DNA of 64,000 bases from Verrucosispora sioxanthis (GTDB taxonomy: Bacteria; Actinomycetota; Actinomycetes; Mycobacteriales; Micromonosporaceae). The DNA lies in the NCBI RefSeq assembly GCF_010560025.1, contig NZ_SAIY01000008.1, positions 1 through 64,000 on the forward strand, read 5' to 3'. The notes below the pieces were generated by a model. The model was not told the origin of the DNA and searched no databases. It was given only the letters and a program-made list of their open reading frames with translations. The position numbers and the translations under genes are program-made. Shown here one piece after another: positions 18,843 to 26,315 of the stretch. Numbering within the stretch: the stretch's first letter is position 1; each line of letters opens with the position of its first letter.

Positions 18843-18909
18843 TGACACCGCCGGAGCGGCCCGGGTTCCCCCTCGACCTGATGGAACCCGTTCGGCCTGG
18901 GCGGTGTCA
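18843..18909. promoter_or_regulatory. Mirror-image bidirectional ECF-type promoter (GGAAC-N16-GTGTCA on both strands)
   Basis: Rightward: GGAAC 18883-18887, 16 bases, GTGTCA 18904-18909. Leftward: GGAAC 18869-18865, 16 bases, GTGTCA 18848-18843. The region is a nested inverted repeat: 10-bp outer arms (18843-18852 with 18900-18909) and 8-bp inner arms (18862-18869 with 18883-18890). GGAAC is the classic ECF -35 element. Both flanking genes begin within about 10 bases downstream of the -10 hexamers. Confidence 0.65.
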
Positions 18910-18915
18910 GTAGTG

Positions 18916-19491
18916 GTGATCCCACCGGAGGTTGCCCTGGACGACGAGCAGTTCGTCACCCGCGCGCAGGCAGGTGACCTGGCGGCGTACGAGTCCCTGG
19001 TCGCCCGGCACACCGCGGCCGCGTACCGCACCGCGGTGCTGCTCGGCGCGGGCTCCGACGCCGAGGACGTCATCCAGGAGGCGTTCGTGAAGGGGTACCG
19101 CAAGCTCGACCGCTATCGCGGCGAATCGTCGTTCCGCTCCTGGCTGCTGGCGATCGTGGCCAACGAGACGCGCAACCTGCACCGCACCCGGCAGCGGCGC
19201 GACGGGCTGGTGCTGCGCGCGGCGCGGGTGGCACCGGGCTCGGAAATCGTCGAGGACGGCGCCGTAGGCGCGGTCCTCGCCGGGGAGCGCCGGGCCGCCC
19301 TCGTGCGGGCCCTGCGGACGCTGCCGCCCCGGGACCGGGAGGTGATCGTCTGCCGCTTCCTGCTGGACCTGACCGAGGACGAGACGGTCACCATGCTGGG
19401 TTGGCCCCGGGAAACGGTGAAGTCGCGTACCTCGCGGGCGCTGGTGAAACTGCGCGGTCTGCTCGCCGTCGAGGAGGTCAGCCGTGGATGA
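18916..19491 (+). CDS. ECF-family RNA polymerase sigma factor
   Basis: About 191 aa. Sigma region 2 is visible as SDAEDVIQEAFVKGYRKLDR followed by SSFRSWLLAIVANETRN; region 4 is PPRDREVIVCRFLLDLTEDE with the recognition helix WPRETVKSRTSRALVKLR. The open frame extends to GTG 18904, but that codon lies inside the proposed -10 element, so I prefer GTG 18916 (or 18913) on a leaderless transcript. Its stop overlaps the following putative anti-sigma gene, a common sigma/anti-sigma pairing. It probably transcribes itself and the divergent lipoprotein gene through the symmetric promoter. Confidence 0.88.
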   Translation: MIPPEVALDDEQFVTRAQAGDLAAYESLVARHTAAAYRTAVLLGAGSDAEDVIQEAFVKGYRKLDRYRGESSFRSWLLAIVANETRNLHRTRQRRDGLVLRAARVAPGSEIVEDGAVGAVLAGERRAALVRALRTLPPRDREVIVCRFLLDLTEDETVTMLGWPRETVKSRTSRALVKLRGLLAVEEVSRG

Positions 19492-20216
19492 CCTGGAGCG
19501 GGAGCTGCGTGACCTGTCCGCCTGGTTGGCGACCCCCGAGCCACCGGACGTCACGGCCCGGGTCCGTGCCCGGTTGGCCGCCGCGCCGCCCGCCGGCCGC
19601 GACACCGGCCGACGGCGTTGGCGGTACGTGCTGGCGGCGGCCCTGGCCGCGCTGCTGGTGGCGGCGTTGCCGCCGACGGGCCGCGCTCGCCGACGCGATG
19701 GCGGGCCTGTTGCGCTTCGCCGGGGTCACCATCAGCGCCTCCCCGATCGGGGCGCCGCCGTCGGGCGTCCCGTCGCCGCCGCCGGGGCAGCGCTCCGCAA
19801 CCCTCGACGAGGCGCGGCGGCTGGTGCGCTTCCCGATCCGGACGCCGACCGTGCTGGGCCCACCCGAGCAGGTCCTGCTGGCCGACCCGGACGACACCGG
19901 CGGGCACCGGGTGGCGAGCCTGCTCTACCGGGCCGGCACCCTCCGCCTGGACATCTTCGACGGCCGCCTCGATCCGGTCTTCGTCAAGCAGGCCGGCGGG
20001 TCGGACGCCGAGTGGACGCAGGTGGGTGCGGCCCAGGCGATCTGGATCGGCGGACCGCACCCGATCTCCTACATCGACCGCGACGGGGTTGTCCGCCAGG
20101 CGAGCGGCCGCCTCGCCGCCGCGACCCTGATCTGGGAGGACGCCGGGGTGACGTATCGGTTGGAAGGCGACCTGACCTTGGCGGAGGCGGTCGCGATCGC
20201 CACCACACTCCAGTGA
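19484..20216 (+). pseudogene. Putative membrane-anchored anti-sigma factor / DUF4367-like protein, one-base frameshift
   Basis: Starts at GTG 19484 behind GAGGAGG (19471-19477) and overlaps the sigma-factor stop. It has a short cytoplasmic N-terminus (DDLERELRDLSAWLATPEPP), one membrane helix (YVLAAALAALLVAALP), then an extracytoplasmic domain with GPPEQVLLADPDDTGGHRVA, RLDIFDGRLDPVFVKQAG and GVTYRLEGDLTLAEAVAIA. The frame changes at the GGG at 19678-19680: removing one G gives PTAALADAMAGLL. The repaired protein is about 243 aa. Position and topology suggest it restrains the ECF sigma factor; no zinc-binding anti-sigma motif is visible, so this remains inference. Confidence 0.65.
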
Positions 20217-20857
20217 CGCGGTACCCGCCGGTTTTCCGCGTTTCGTCACGGTCATCCGATGCCGATGACGCTTTCGCCGAATTGCGGATGTAAGCGTGAT
20301 CAACCAATCTGCTCCGCGCTTCCCCGGCTGGCTCGCCCGCTGCGGTCCGGTATCACCTTCGTAACGGGCCGACAACGATTCCCTCCTGCGGACCGGGTGA
20401 CGGCGGCGGAACTCCTACCGGGATTTTTCCGGGACCAGGACGGCAGCGTCCAGGCCGCCGCAGCGGCGCGGAGGACCGCTCGGTTCAGCTACCGGACGAT
20501 TCCGACCCCAATGCGGGGCAGCGCTTGTTAGCGCGAACACGCTGTCACACAGAGCCACGGTCGTGGCGGCCCTGCTACCGCCGTCGGCAAGACCGACTGA
20601 CCAGGGAGGTCGCCACCTCAGGCCCTAGGTCACGGAAGTTTCGGAAACGTGTCTTGTTTTTTTCGGACAAGTCTGCGACCGTTTTGGCCGTCGGTGGCCT
20701 GGGTCACTCCGAGGTTGATCGCGATGCGACCGCGAGTCGAGCCCGGACCAGCGCCTGTCGACGAGAGACAACCCTTCGGCGTCGCCGTGGTGCATGTTCC
20801 GGCCAGCGGCTCGCCCCAGGGATGTTTCAGGGGGCGACTCGGTAGAGAGGGAGATTG
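20217..20857. promoter_or_regulatory. Long control region upstream of the xylobiose-type importer
   Basis: About 640 bp with no convincing gene. It contains a LacI-type operator, TGTTAGCGCGAACA (20526-20539, 12 of 14 positions symmetric with a central CG), and GTTTCGGAAAC (20638-20648), an 11-base palindrome. The latter overlaps CGGAAGTTTCGG (20633-20644), similar to a site at the GH67 gene. A T-rich stretch lies at 20653-20662. A strong ribosome binding site GAGAGGGAG (20844-20852) precedes ATG 20858. No clear -35/-10 pair was found. Confidence 0.5.
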
Positions 20858-22156
20858 ATGAGGGCGAAAAAACTACTGGCTGTGTCGGTAGCCCTGGCAA
20901 CCGGCGTCCTGGCGACGGCGGCCTGCGGCGGTGGCGACTCGGAGGGCCGCAACAGTGACGGCTCGGTCACGATGAGCTTCTGGCACAACGCCAGCACCGG
21001 CCCGGGCAAGGCCTTCTGGGAGAAGACCGTCGCCGACTTCGAGGCCGCGAACCAGAACGTGAAGATCGAGATCCAGTCGATCCAGAACGAGGACCTGGAC
21101 GGCAAGCTGCAGACCGCGCTCAACTCCGGCGACGCACCGGACGTGTTCATGCAGCGCGGCGGCGGCAAGATGGCCGCGATGGTCAAGGCCGGCCAGCTGA
21201 TGGACATCACCGACTCGATCACCGACGACACCAAGAAGGTGATCTCCGAGGGATCGTTCACCGCGCAGACGATCGAGGGCAAGGTCTACGCCATGCCCGT
21301 GGCGGTGCTGCCCGGCGGCTTCTTCTACAGCAAGGACCTGTTCGCCAAGGCGGGCATCGCCCAGCCGCCGGCCACCCTCACCGAGCTTCAGGACGCCGTG
21401 GCCAAGCTGAAGGCGGCAGACGTCCAGCCGATCGCGCTCGGCGCCAAGGACGCCTGGCCGGCCGCCTTCTACTACTACTTCTTCGCGCTGCGGGAGTGCA
21501 GCTCGGAGACCATCACCCAGGCCGGTCAGACGATGACCTTCGACGACCCCTGCTGGCTCAAGGCCGGCCAGGACGTGCAGAACTTCGCCGCGACCGAGCC
21601 GTTCAACAGCGGCTTCCTGACCACCTCGGCCCAGCAGGGTGCCGGCAGCTCCGCCGGTCTGCTCGCCAACAAGAAGGCGGCGATGGAACTCATGGGCGCC
21701 TGGAACCCCGGCGTCATCGCCTCCCTGACCCCCGACCAGAAGCCGCTGCCCGACCTGGGCTGGTTCCCCTTCCCCAGCATCGAGGGCGGTGCCGGTCAGC
21801 CCGGCGCGATCCTCGGTGGTGTCGACGGCTACTCCTGCTCGGCACAGGCCCCCAAGGCCGAGTGCACCGCCTTCCTGAACTACATCGCGAAGACCGAGGT
21901 GCAGAAGGCCTACTACGAGGCGTTCAACGCGCCGCCGGTGAACAGCGAGGCGCAGGCCGCGGTCACCGAGCCGCACCTGCAGTCCATCCTGGCCGCCTAC
22001 AATCAGGCGCCGTTCGTCTCGCAGTGGCTCGACACGGTCTACGGGCAGAACGTCGGCAACGCGCTGAACACCGCCGTGGTGAACATGCTGGCCGGTAAGG
22101 GGGACCCGCAGAGCATCGTCAACGCGGTCAAGGACGCCGCCAAGAGGGCACAGTAG
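20858..22156 (+). CDS. ABC sugar importer substrate-binding lipoprotein (xylobiose/BxlE-type)
   Basis: About 432 aa. It has a lipoprotein signal (LLAVSVALATGVLATAAC, lipobox TAAC) and then a family-1 extracellular solute-binding protein: MSFWHNASTGPGKAFWEKT, GDAPDVFMQRGGGKMAAMV, AKDAWPAAFYYYFFALREC. Overall it looks like the xylobiose-binding BxlE group of Streptomyces; that substrate is inferred, supported by the GH67 alpha-glucuronidase nearby. ATG 20858 is chosen over TTG 20855 because of its ideal spacing from GAGAGGGAG. It heads an operon with two permeases. No ATPase gene follows, so it probably uses a shared MsiK-type ATPase encoded elsewhere. Confidence 0.87.
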   Translation: MRAKKLLAVSVALATGVLATAACGGGDSEGRNSDGSVTMSFWHNASTGPGKAFWEKTVADFEAANQNVKIEIQSIQNEDLDGKLQTALNSGDAPDVFMQRGGGKMAAMVKAGQLMDITDSITDDTKKVISEGSFTAQTIEGKVYAMPVAVLPGGFFYSKDLFAKAGIAQPPATLTELQDAVAKLKAADVQPIALGAKDAWPAAFYYYFFALRECSSETITQAGQTMTFDDPCWLKAGQDVQNFAATEPFNSGFLTTSAQQGAGSSAGLLANKKAAMELMGAWNPGVIASLTPDQKPLPDLGWFPFPSIEGGAGQPGAILGGVDGYSCSAQAPKAECTAFLNYIAKTEVQKAYYEAFNAPPVNSEAQAAVTEPHLQSILAAYNQAPFVSQWLDTVYGQNVGNALNTAVVNMLAGKGDPQSIVNAVKDAAKRAQ

Positions 22157-22166
22157 TCCAACCGCC

Positions 22167-23189
22167 ATGTCTGAAACGCAACACGAGAGCGTACGGCTCG
22201 CGCCGGACCCGACACCGGGTCTGACGAAGGTCGGGGGTGACACGCCGGTCGTGTCGCCCCCGGCCCGGCGCCGCCGGCGCAAGGGCATCGGCTGGGCCGC
22301 CCGGCTGGAAATCGCACTGATGACGGGGCCGACACTCATCGTGTTCCTGTCCTTCGTCATCCTTCCCGTGGCCATGGCCGCCTACTACGGCTTCTTCAGC
22401 TGGCAGGGGTACGGGCCCGCTGAGGACTTCGTCGGCCTCCGCAACTACCTGCTGATCTTCGAAGACAGCACCTTCATCGACGCCCTGCGGCACAACGGCA
22501 TCATCGTGGTGCTGTCACTGCTGCTGCAGGGGCCGGCGGCCATCCTGCTCGCCCTGCTGCTGAACCGGCAGATGCGGGGGCAGACGCTGATCCGGGTGCT
22601 GGTCTTCATCCCGTACGTGATCGCCGAAGTGGTGGTCGGCACCGGCTGGAGCCTGATGCTGCACGGGGAGGGCGTGGTCAACGCCGTCCTCGGCAAGATC
22701 GGGCTCGGCTGGCTCCAGAACGACTGGCTGGCCGATCCGAAGATCGCGATCTGGACGCTGATGGGCATCCTCACCTGGAAGTACATCGGCTTCGCCGTCA
22801 TCCTCTTCCTCGCCGGCCTCCAGGGCATCCCGGAGGAACTGACGGAGGCCGCGGCGATCGACGGCGCGTCGTACTGGCAGATCCAGCGGCGCATCACGCT
22901 GCCGCTGCTCGGGCCGACGATCCGCATCTGGGCCTTCCTGTCGATGATCGGCGCCCTGCAACTGTTCGACCTGGTCTACATCATCTGGGGCCAGTACGTG
23001 GCGGCGACCGCCGGGACGTCGACGATGGCCACCTACATGGTGGCCAACGGACGGAACGCCGGAGAGTACGGGTACGGCAACGCGGTCGCCGTGGTGCTGT
23101 TCTTCATCTCGCTCTTCGCCGCCCTGCTCTACCAGCGGTTCATCCTGCGCCGGGACACCGAGGGCGCGATCACCGGAGGGAGGCGCTGA
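22167..23189 (+). CDS. ABC sugar importer permease (MalF-type)
   Basis: 340 aa with six or more membrane segments, beginning LEIALMTGPTLIVFLSFVIL. The inner-membrane permease EAA loop that docks the ATPase is PEELTEAAAIDGASYWQIQR followed by RITLPLLGPT. Together with the next gene it forms the transmembrane channel for the sugar delivered by the upstream binding protein. It starts 10 bases after the binding-protein stop and overlaps the next permease start by one base, so the three are co-transcribed. A charged N-terminal tail of about 45 aa (ARRRRRKGIGWAAR) faces the cytoplasm. Confidence 0.9.
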   Translation: MSETQHESVRLAPDPTPGLTKVGGDTPVVSPPARRRRRKGIGWAARLEIALMTGPTLIVFLSFVILPVAMAAYYGFFSWQGYGPAEDFVGLRNYLLIFEDSTFIDALRHNGIIVVLSLLLQGPAAILLALLLNRQMRGQTLIRVLVFIPYVIAEVVVGTGWSLMLHGEGVVNAVLGKIGLGWLQNDWLADPKIAIWTLMGILTWKYIGFAVILFLAGLQGIPEELTEAAAIDGASYWQIQRRITLPLLGPTIRIWAFLSMIGALQLFDLVYIIWGQYVAATAGTSTMATYMVANGRNAGEYGYGNAVAVVLFFISLFAALLYQRFILRRDTEGAITGGRR

Positions 23190-24067
23190 TGGCCGTGACC
23201 GCCGTAGCCGGACGCAGGGCACCGCGCAGGTCATCCCGGTCGAAGAAGCCGTTCAGCTGGACGGACCCGTCGGTGTACTTCGTCGCACTGCTGCTCATCG
23301 CGACGATGCTGGCCCCGGTCGTCTACATCATCCTGGGCGGCTTCCGGACCAACGCGGAGATCACCACCGACCCGGCCGGACTGCCCACCACCTGGCAGAC
23401 CCAGAACTACCTAGACGTGCTGACCGGCAGCACCTTCTGGCAGCAGGTCGCCAACTCCACCATCGTGGCCCTGGCCACCACGGCCGGGGTGGTCACGCTC
23501 GGTCTGATGACCAGCTTCATCATCGCGCGTTACCGATTCTGGGGGCGGGGGGCGATGTACGCGCTGTTCGCCGCCGGTCTGATGTTCCCGCTGACCGTGG
23601 CGATCACCCCGCTGTACATCCTGGTCAAGACGCTCGGGTTGATGAACACGCTGCCGGGGGTGATCCTGCCGCAGATCGGTTTCGGCATCCCGCTGACCAT
23701 CATCATCCTGGTCCCGTTCGTACGGGCGATCCCCGACGAGATCCAGGAGGCCGCCTCGATCGACGGTTGCAGCCGACTCGGCTTCTTCTGGCGGATGGTG
23801 CTCCCGCTGGCCATGCCGGGCGTCATCACCGTGGCCATCCTGACCTTCATCCAGAGCTGGAACGGCTACCTGCTGCCGCTGTTCATCCTGAACCGGGAGG
23901 AGACCTTCACGCTGCCCCTCGGCGTGCAGGCCTTCGCCTCGGAGTACTCGGTCGACACGGCGAAGGTCCTGGCGTTCACCTCCCTGTCGATGATCCCGGC
24001 ACTGGTGTTCTTCAGTCTGTTCCAACGCCGGATCGTCGGCGGACTGACCGGAGCCGTGAAGGGCTGA
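23189..24067 (+). CDS. ABC sugar importer permease (MalG-type)
   Basis: 292 aa, a six-helix CUT1-family permease: VYFVALLLIATMLAPVVYII at the start, a periplasmic loop, LFAAGLMFPLTVAITPLYIL, and the EAA loop PDEIQEAASIDGCSRLGFFW with the downstream VLPLAMPGV. The start ATG 23189 shares its first base with the last base of the previous stop (TGATG). It completes a binding protein-permease-permease importer for oligosaccharides. A hairpin 46 bases downstream probably ends the transcript. No glycosidase or ATPase gene is attached to this operon. Confidence 0.9.
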   Translation: MAVTAVAGRRAPRRSSRSKKPFSWTDPSVYFVALLLIATMLAPVVYIILGGFRTNAEITTDPAGLPTTWQTQNYLDVLTGSTFWQQVANSTIVALATTAGVVTLGLMTSFIIARYRFWGRGAMYALFAAGLMFPLTVAITPLYILVKTLGLMNTLPGVILPQIGFGIPLTIIILVPFVRAIPDEIQEAASIDGCSRLGFFWRMVLPLAMPGVITVAILTFIQSWNGYLLPLFILNREETFTLPLGVQAFASEYSVDTAKVLAFTSLSMIPALVFFSLFQRRIVGGLTGAVKG

Positions 24068-24113
24068 TCCGTCAGCGGACGCGGCAACAACTCCTCGGCG
24101 CGCCCGGCCGCCC

Positions 24114-24136
24114 CGGTCCAGACTCAGGTCTGACCG
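24114..24136 (+). terminator. Hairpin terminator after the sugar importer operon
   Basis: CGGTCCAGAC (24114-24123) pairs with GTCTGACCG (24128-24136) around a TCAG loop, with one bulged C. It lies 46 bases past the last permease stop. Confidence 0.5.
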
Positions 24137-24206
24137 AGGCGAGCCGGGCGTGTCGGGTGCGTCCGGTGCGCTCGTGGGTCAGGCTGCGCCACCGGTGCGG
24201 CGCCTG

Positions 24207-24719
24207 CTACACCCGGCCCTGCAGGACCGTGCCCATCCGCAACGCGACCTCCTTGCGCCGGTCCGAGTCACCGATGTCGGCCTTGATGCCGCAGAATTCC
24301 CCGCCGCCGCACGGGAACCACAGCTCGCCGTGAGTGTCGTCGTAGACCGCACCCTCGGCCGATCCGCTTACCGGCTCCCCGATCTCGGCCACCGCCTCGT
24401 ACTCGTCCTTGGACAGCACCGACGCGTGGAGCGCCTGCCCACCCGAGGTCGCCGTCCAGACGCAACCGCCGAGCTGGTAGTCGTGCTGGCCACCGTCGTG
24501 GGCCCCGATCGCGTCCGCGACCTCGTCGGTGGTGAGGCGTTCACACTCGTCGCCCTCCGGCTCGGTCAGAGAGCCTGCCGCATCGTCGGCGGTCCGGGCG
24601 TCGCCCGGCTTGTCCCCCGGCGTCGAAGAACCTGTGCCCGCGTCACCCCCGCACGCCACGAGCGTGGCGAGCGCCGCACCGACGATCGCGGCCTTTACCA
24701 GCCTGCTGAGGATCTCCAT
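24207..24719 (-). CDS. DUF3558-like secreted lipoprotein
   Basis: 170 aa. The N-terminal lipoprotein signal LVKAAIVGAALATLVACGGD (lipobox LVAC) leads to a Ser/Thr/Gly/Asp-rich linker and a compact domain with paired cysteines (GDECERLTTDEVADAIG, LGGCVWTA, WFPCGGGEFCGIKADI). This pattern resembles the actinobacterial DUF3558 group, whose function is unknown. It is predicted to be anchored on the outside of the cytoplasmic membrane. It is convergent with the importer operon and is transcribed alone or at the end of the NUDIX transcript; the 227-base gap to the NUDIX stop shows nothing clear. Confidence 0.72.
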   Translation of the reverse strand: MEILSRLVKAAIVGAALATLVACGGDAGTGSSTPGDKPGDARTADDAAGSLTEPEGDECERLTTDEVADAIGAHDGGQHDYQLGGCVWTATSGGQALHASVLSKDEYEAVAEIGEPVSGSAEGAVYDDTHGELWFPCGGGEFCGIKADIGDSDRRKEVALRMGTVLQGRV

Positions 24720-24946
24720 AGGTCATCCCTCCGACGCGGCACCGCCTGCCGCCGATGACCCCACTCCAGCACGGCCAGCCGAAACTTGAATCGGTAGATT
24801 CCCCCGGCTTTGCCGCCCTTGTTCAGCTGCCGGCCGAGCCGTACACCCGGGTGGGCGTCGACTGAGGTCACCGCCGCAGCCAGCCGAATCGCGGCCTGGC
24901 CAACGCCCTGCGCCCCTGGTGGGGACGCCGACGGCTGGCCGTGGTT

Positions 24947-25414
24947 TCAGTGCTGGACGAGCCCGCCGACCGGGACCGGCGGGACGTGTCCGGTGGCCGG
25001 ACGGGTCCGCGCCAGGGCGAGACCGACGTCCACGAGGGAGGATCGGCGCAGGCGGACCACATCCGGCACGGCAGTCCAGACCGATCCGGCGGTTGCGCCG
25101 TTCAGCTCCGGCCGGAGAAGTCCACCCGTGATGCGGACCTGGTAGAAGACGCCCACATTCTGGTGCTCGCGTCCTGACTGTGCCTCGGCGGCGGGGATCA
25201 CCCGGGAGTCCACCCCCAGCAGGCGTTCGATCATCCCGTCGCAGCCGGTCTCCTCGGCAACCTCCCGAAGCACCGCGTCGAACGGATCCTCCGCATGCTC
25301 GACCCGGCCGCCCGGAAGAGACCAGGTCGTCTCGCCCGACGACCCCACACATCGGACGAGCAACACCCGCTCGGCCTCGATGCACACGGCGTAGGCGGCC
25401 AGCCGGAAACTCAT
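24947..25414 (-). CDS. NUDIX hydrolase
   Basis: 155 aa. A complete Nudix box (G-x5-E-x7-REVAEETGC) begins GGRVEHAEDPF at residues 35-45, with the metal-binding glutamates in REVAEE (R50-E55). It therefore should hydrolyse a nucleoside diphosphate linked to another group; substrate unknown. ATG 25414 starts family-like sequence (SFRLAAYAVCIEAERVLLVR); the frame remains open far upstream into the TOPRIM gene, which cannot be coding. It lies 55 bases downstream of the TOPRIM stop on the same strand and may be in its transcript, which would place it under the rifamycin-associated element. Confidence 0.85.
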   Translation of the reverse strand: MSFRLAAYAVCIEAERVLLVRCVGSSGETTWSLPGGRVEHAEDPFDAVLREVAEETGCDGMIERLLGVDSRVIPAAEAQSGREHQNVGVFYQVRITGGLLRPELNGATAGSVWTAVPDVVRLRRSSLVDVGLALARTRPATGHVPPVPVGGLVQH

Positions 25415-25469
25415 CCCGGCCGTGGCCCCCGTGCGCGACCCCGTGACCCCGACCACGCCACCACGCTGC

Positions 25470-26135
25470 TCATACGCTGGCGAGCAGCGCGTCGAGCGGC
25501 TGAGGCACGGTGTCCCGGCTGACAGCGGCCTGGACGAGTAGGCGGACGTAACGCTGGTTGCGGCGCGAGCTGCTGCGCAGGAACCGCCACAACTGCGCCT
25601 CGGGATCCCGACCACGCCAGGCGGGCTGGCTCTGGAACCCACGGAACAGTCGCAGGTCACCCTGAGCCTCGAAGAGGGCTTCGACGGCCGCGGCGCCGAC
25701 CGCCCGGATCAGCTCGTCCTCCAGGTCGTCGACGCAGACGAAGAAGCCGAGCTGCGCCATGTCGGTGCGGGTGCGGGGCGTACCGACGCCCGCCTCGGTC
25801 AGCCCGCGCCGGAAGATCTCCTCCTCCCGCAGATCGCAGAGGCCGGCGAGGCGCAAGCCGACGCCCGGCGGGCCAAGCCTGGTCAGGAAGCGACCGATCG
25901 CGTGGGCCCCGCCGATCGGGACGATGACGATCCGCTCGGCACCGAGATCGCGACCACGTCCGGCCGCCAGCGCCTGCAGCGCGATCTGGTCGCTGATGCC
26001 CTCGACGAGCACCACGGCGACGGCGGACTCGGCCTGGGCCAGAGCACGGGCGGTGGCCTGCATCGATGCGGCGTTACCACCCAACGGCCCGTCCAGACCG
26101 ATCCGGGGCGGCTCGCGACGCGAGGTGACATCCAC
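25470..26135 (-). CDS. Stand-alone OLD-type TOPRIM domain protein
   Basis: 221 aa. Most of the protein is a TOPRIM-like domain of the OLD/RecF-associated type: catalytic-glutamate motif VVLVEGISDQIALQALA (E45), a GGAHAIGRFL strand-helix, and acidic motifs LCDLREEE and VDDLEDELI. There is no ABC-ATPase domain such as OLD nucleases carry, so it may need a partner or act on its own as a nuclease or nucleotidyl transferase. It is divergent from rph. Its apparent promoter (TTGCCA-N17-TATACG) has its -35 inside the rifamycin-associated element, so rifamycin-linked expression is plausible. Function is unproven. Confidence 0.75.
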   Translation of the reverse strand: MDVTSRREPPRIGLDGPLGGNAASMQATARALAQAESAVAVVLVEGISDQIALQALAAGRGRDLGAERIVIVPIGGAHAIGRFLTRLGPPGVGLRLAGLCDLREEEIFRRGLTEAGVGTPRTRTDMAQLGFFVCVDDLEDELIRAVGAAAVEALFEAQGDLRLFRGFQSQPAWRGRDPEAQLWRFLRSSSRRNQRYVRLLVQAAVSRDTVPQPLDALLASV

Positions 26136-26223
26136 TGGTTGGCCTCCCCGTCCGGCCGGTGGCGGAGCCCCGCGACGGGCGACAAAGACAAAAGGCAGAG
26201 AGTCACCTCCCTGCCACTCCTAA

Positions 26224-26257
26224 CGTATAGCGCACCAGGGGGCTTGTGGCAAGACCC
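26224..26257. promoter_or_regulatory. Rifamycin-associated element (RAE) with divergent promoter
   Basis: GGGGCTTGTGGCAAGACCC (26239-26257) is a 19-bp inverted repeat: 8-bp arms with one mismatch and a 3-base spacer. It fits the RAE found upstream of actinomycete rifamycin-inactivation genes such as rph. Leftward, TTGCCA (26252-26247) inside it is a -35, followed by 17 bases and TATACG (26229-26224). Rightward, TTGTGG (26244-26249) may serve as -35 with CAGAAT (26269-26274) as a poorly spaced -10. Confidence 0.75.
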
Positions 26258-26315
26258 GGGTTCTGCCGCAGAATCGTCGGCCGGACGCGGAACTGACGAA
26301 GAGACGGGGCACACC

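Noticed and set aside
20259..20531. Small rightward frame in the importer control region
   Set aside because: No ribosome binding site and no family-like sequence; it spans the LacI-type operator.
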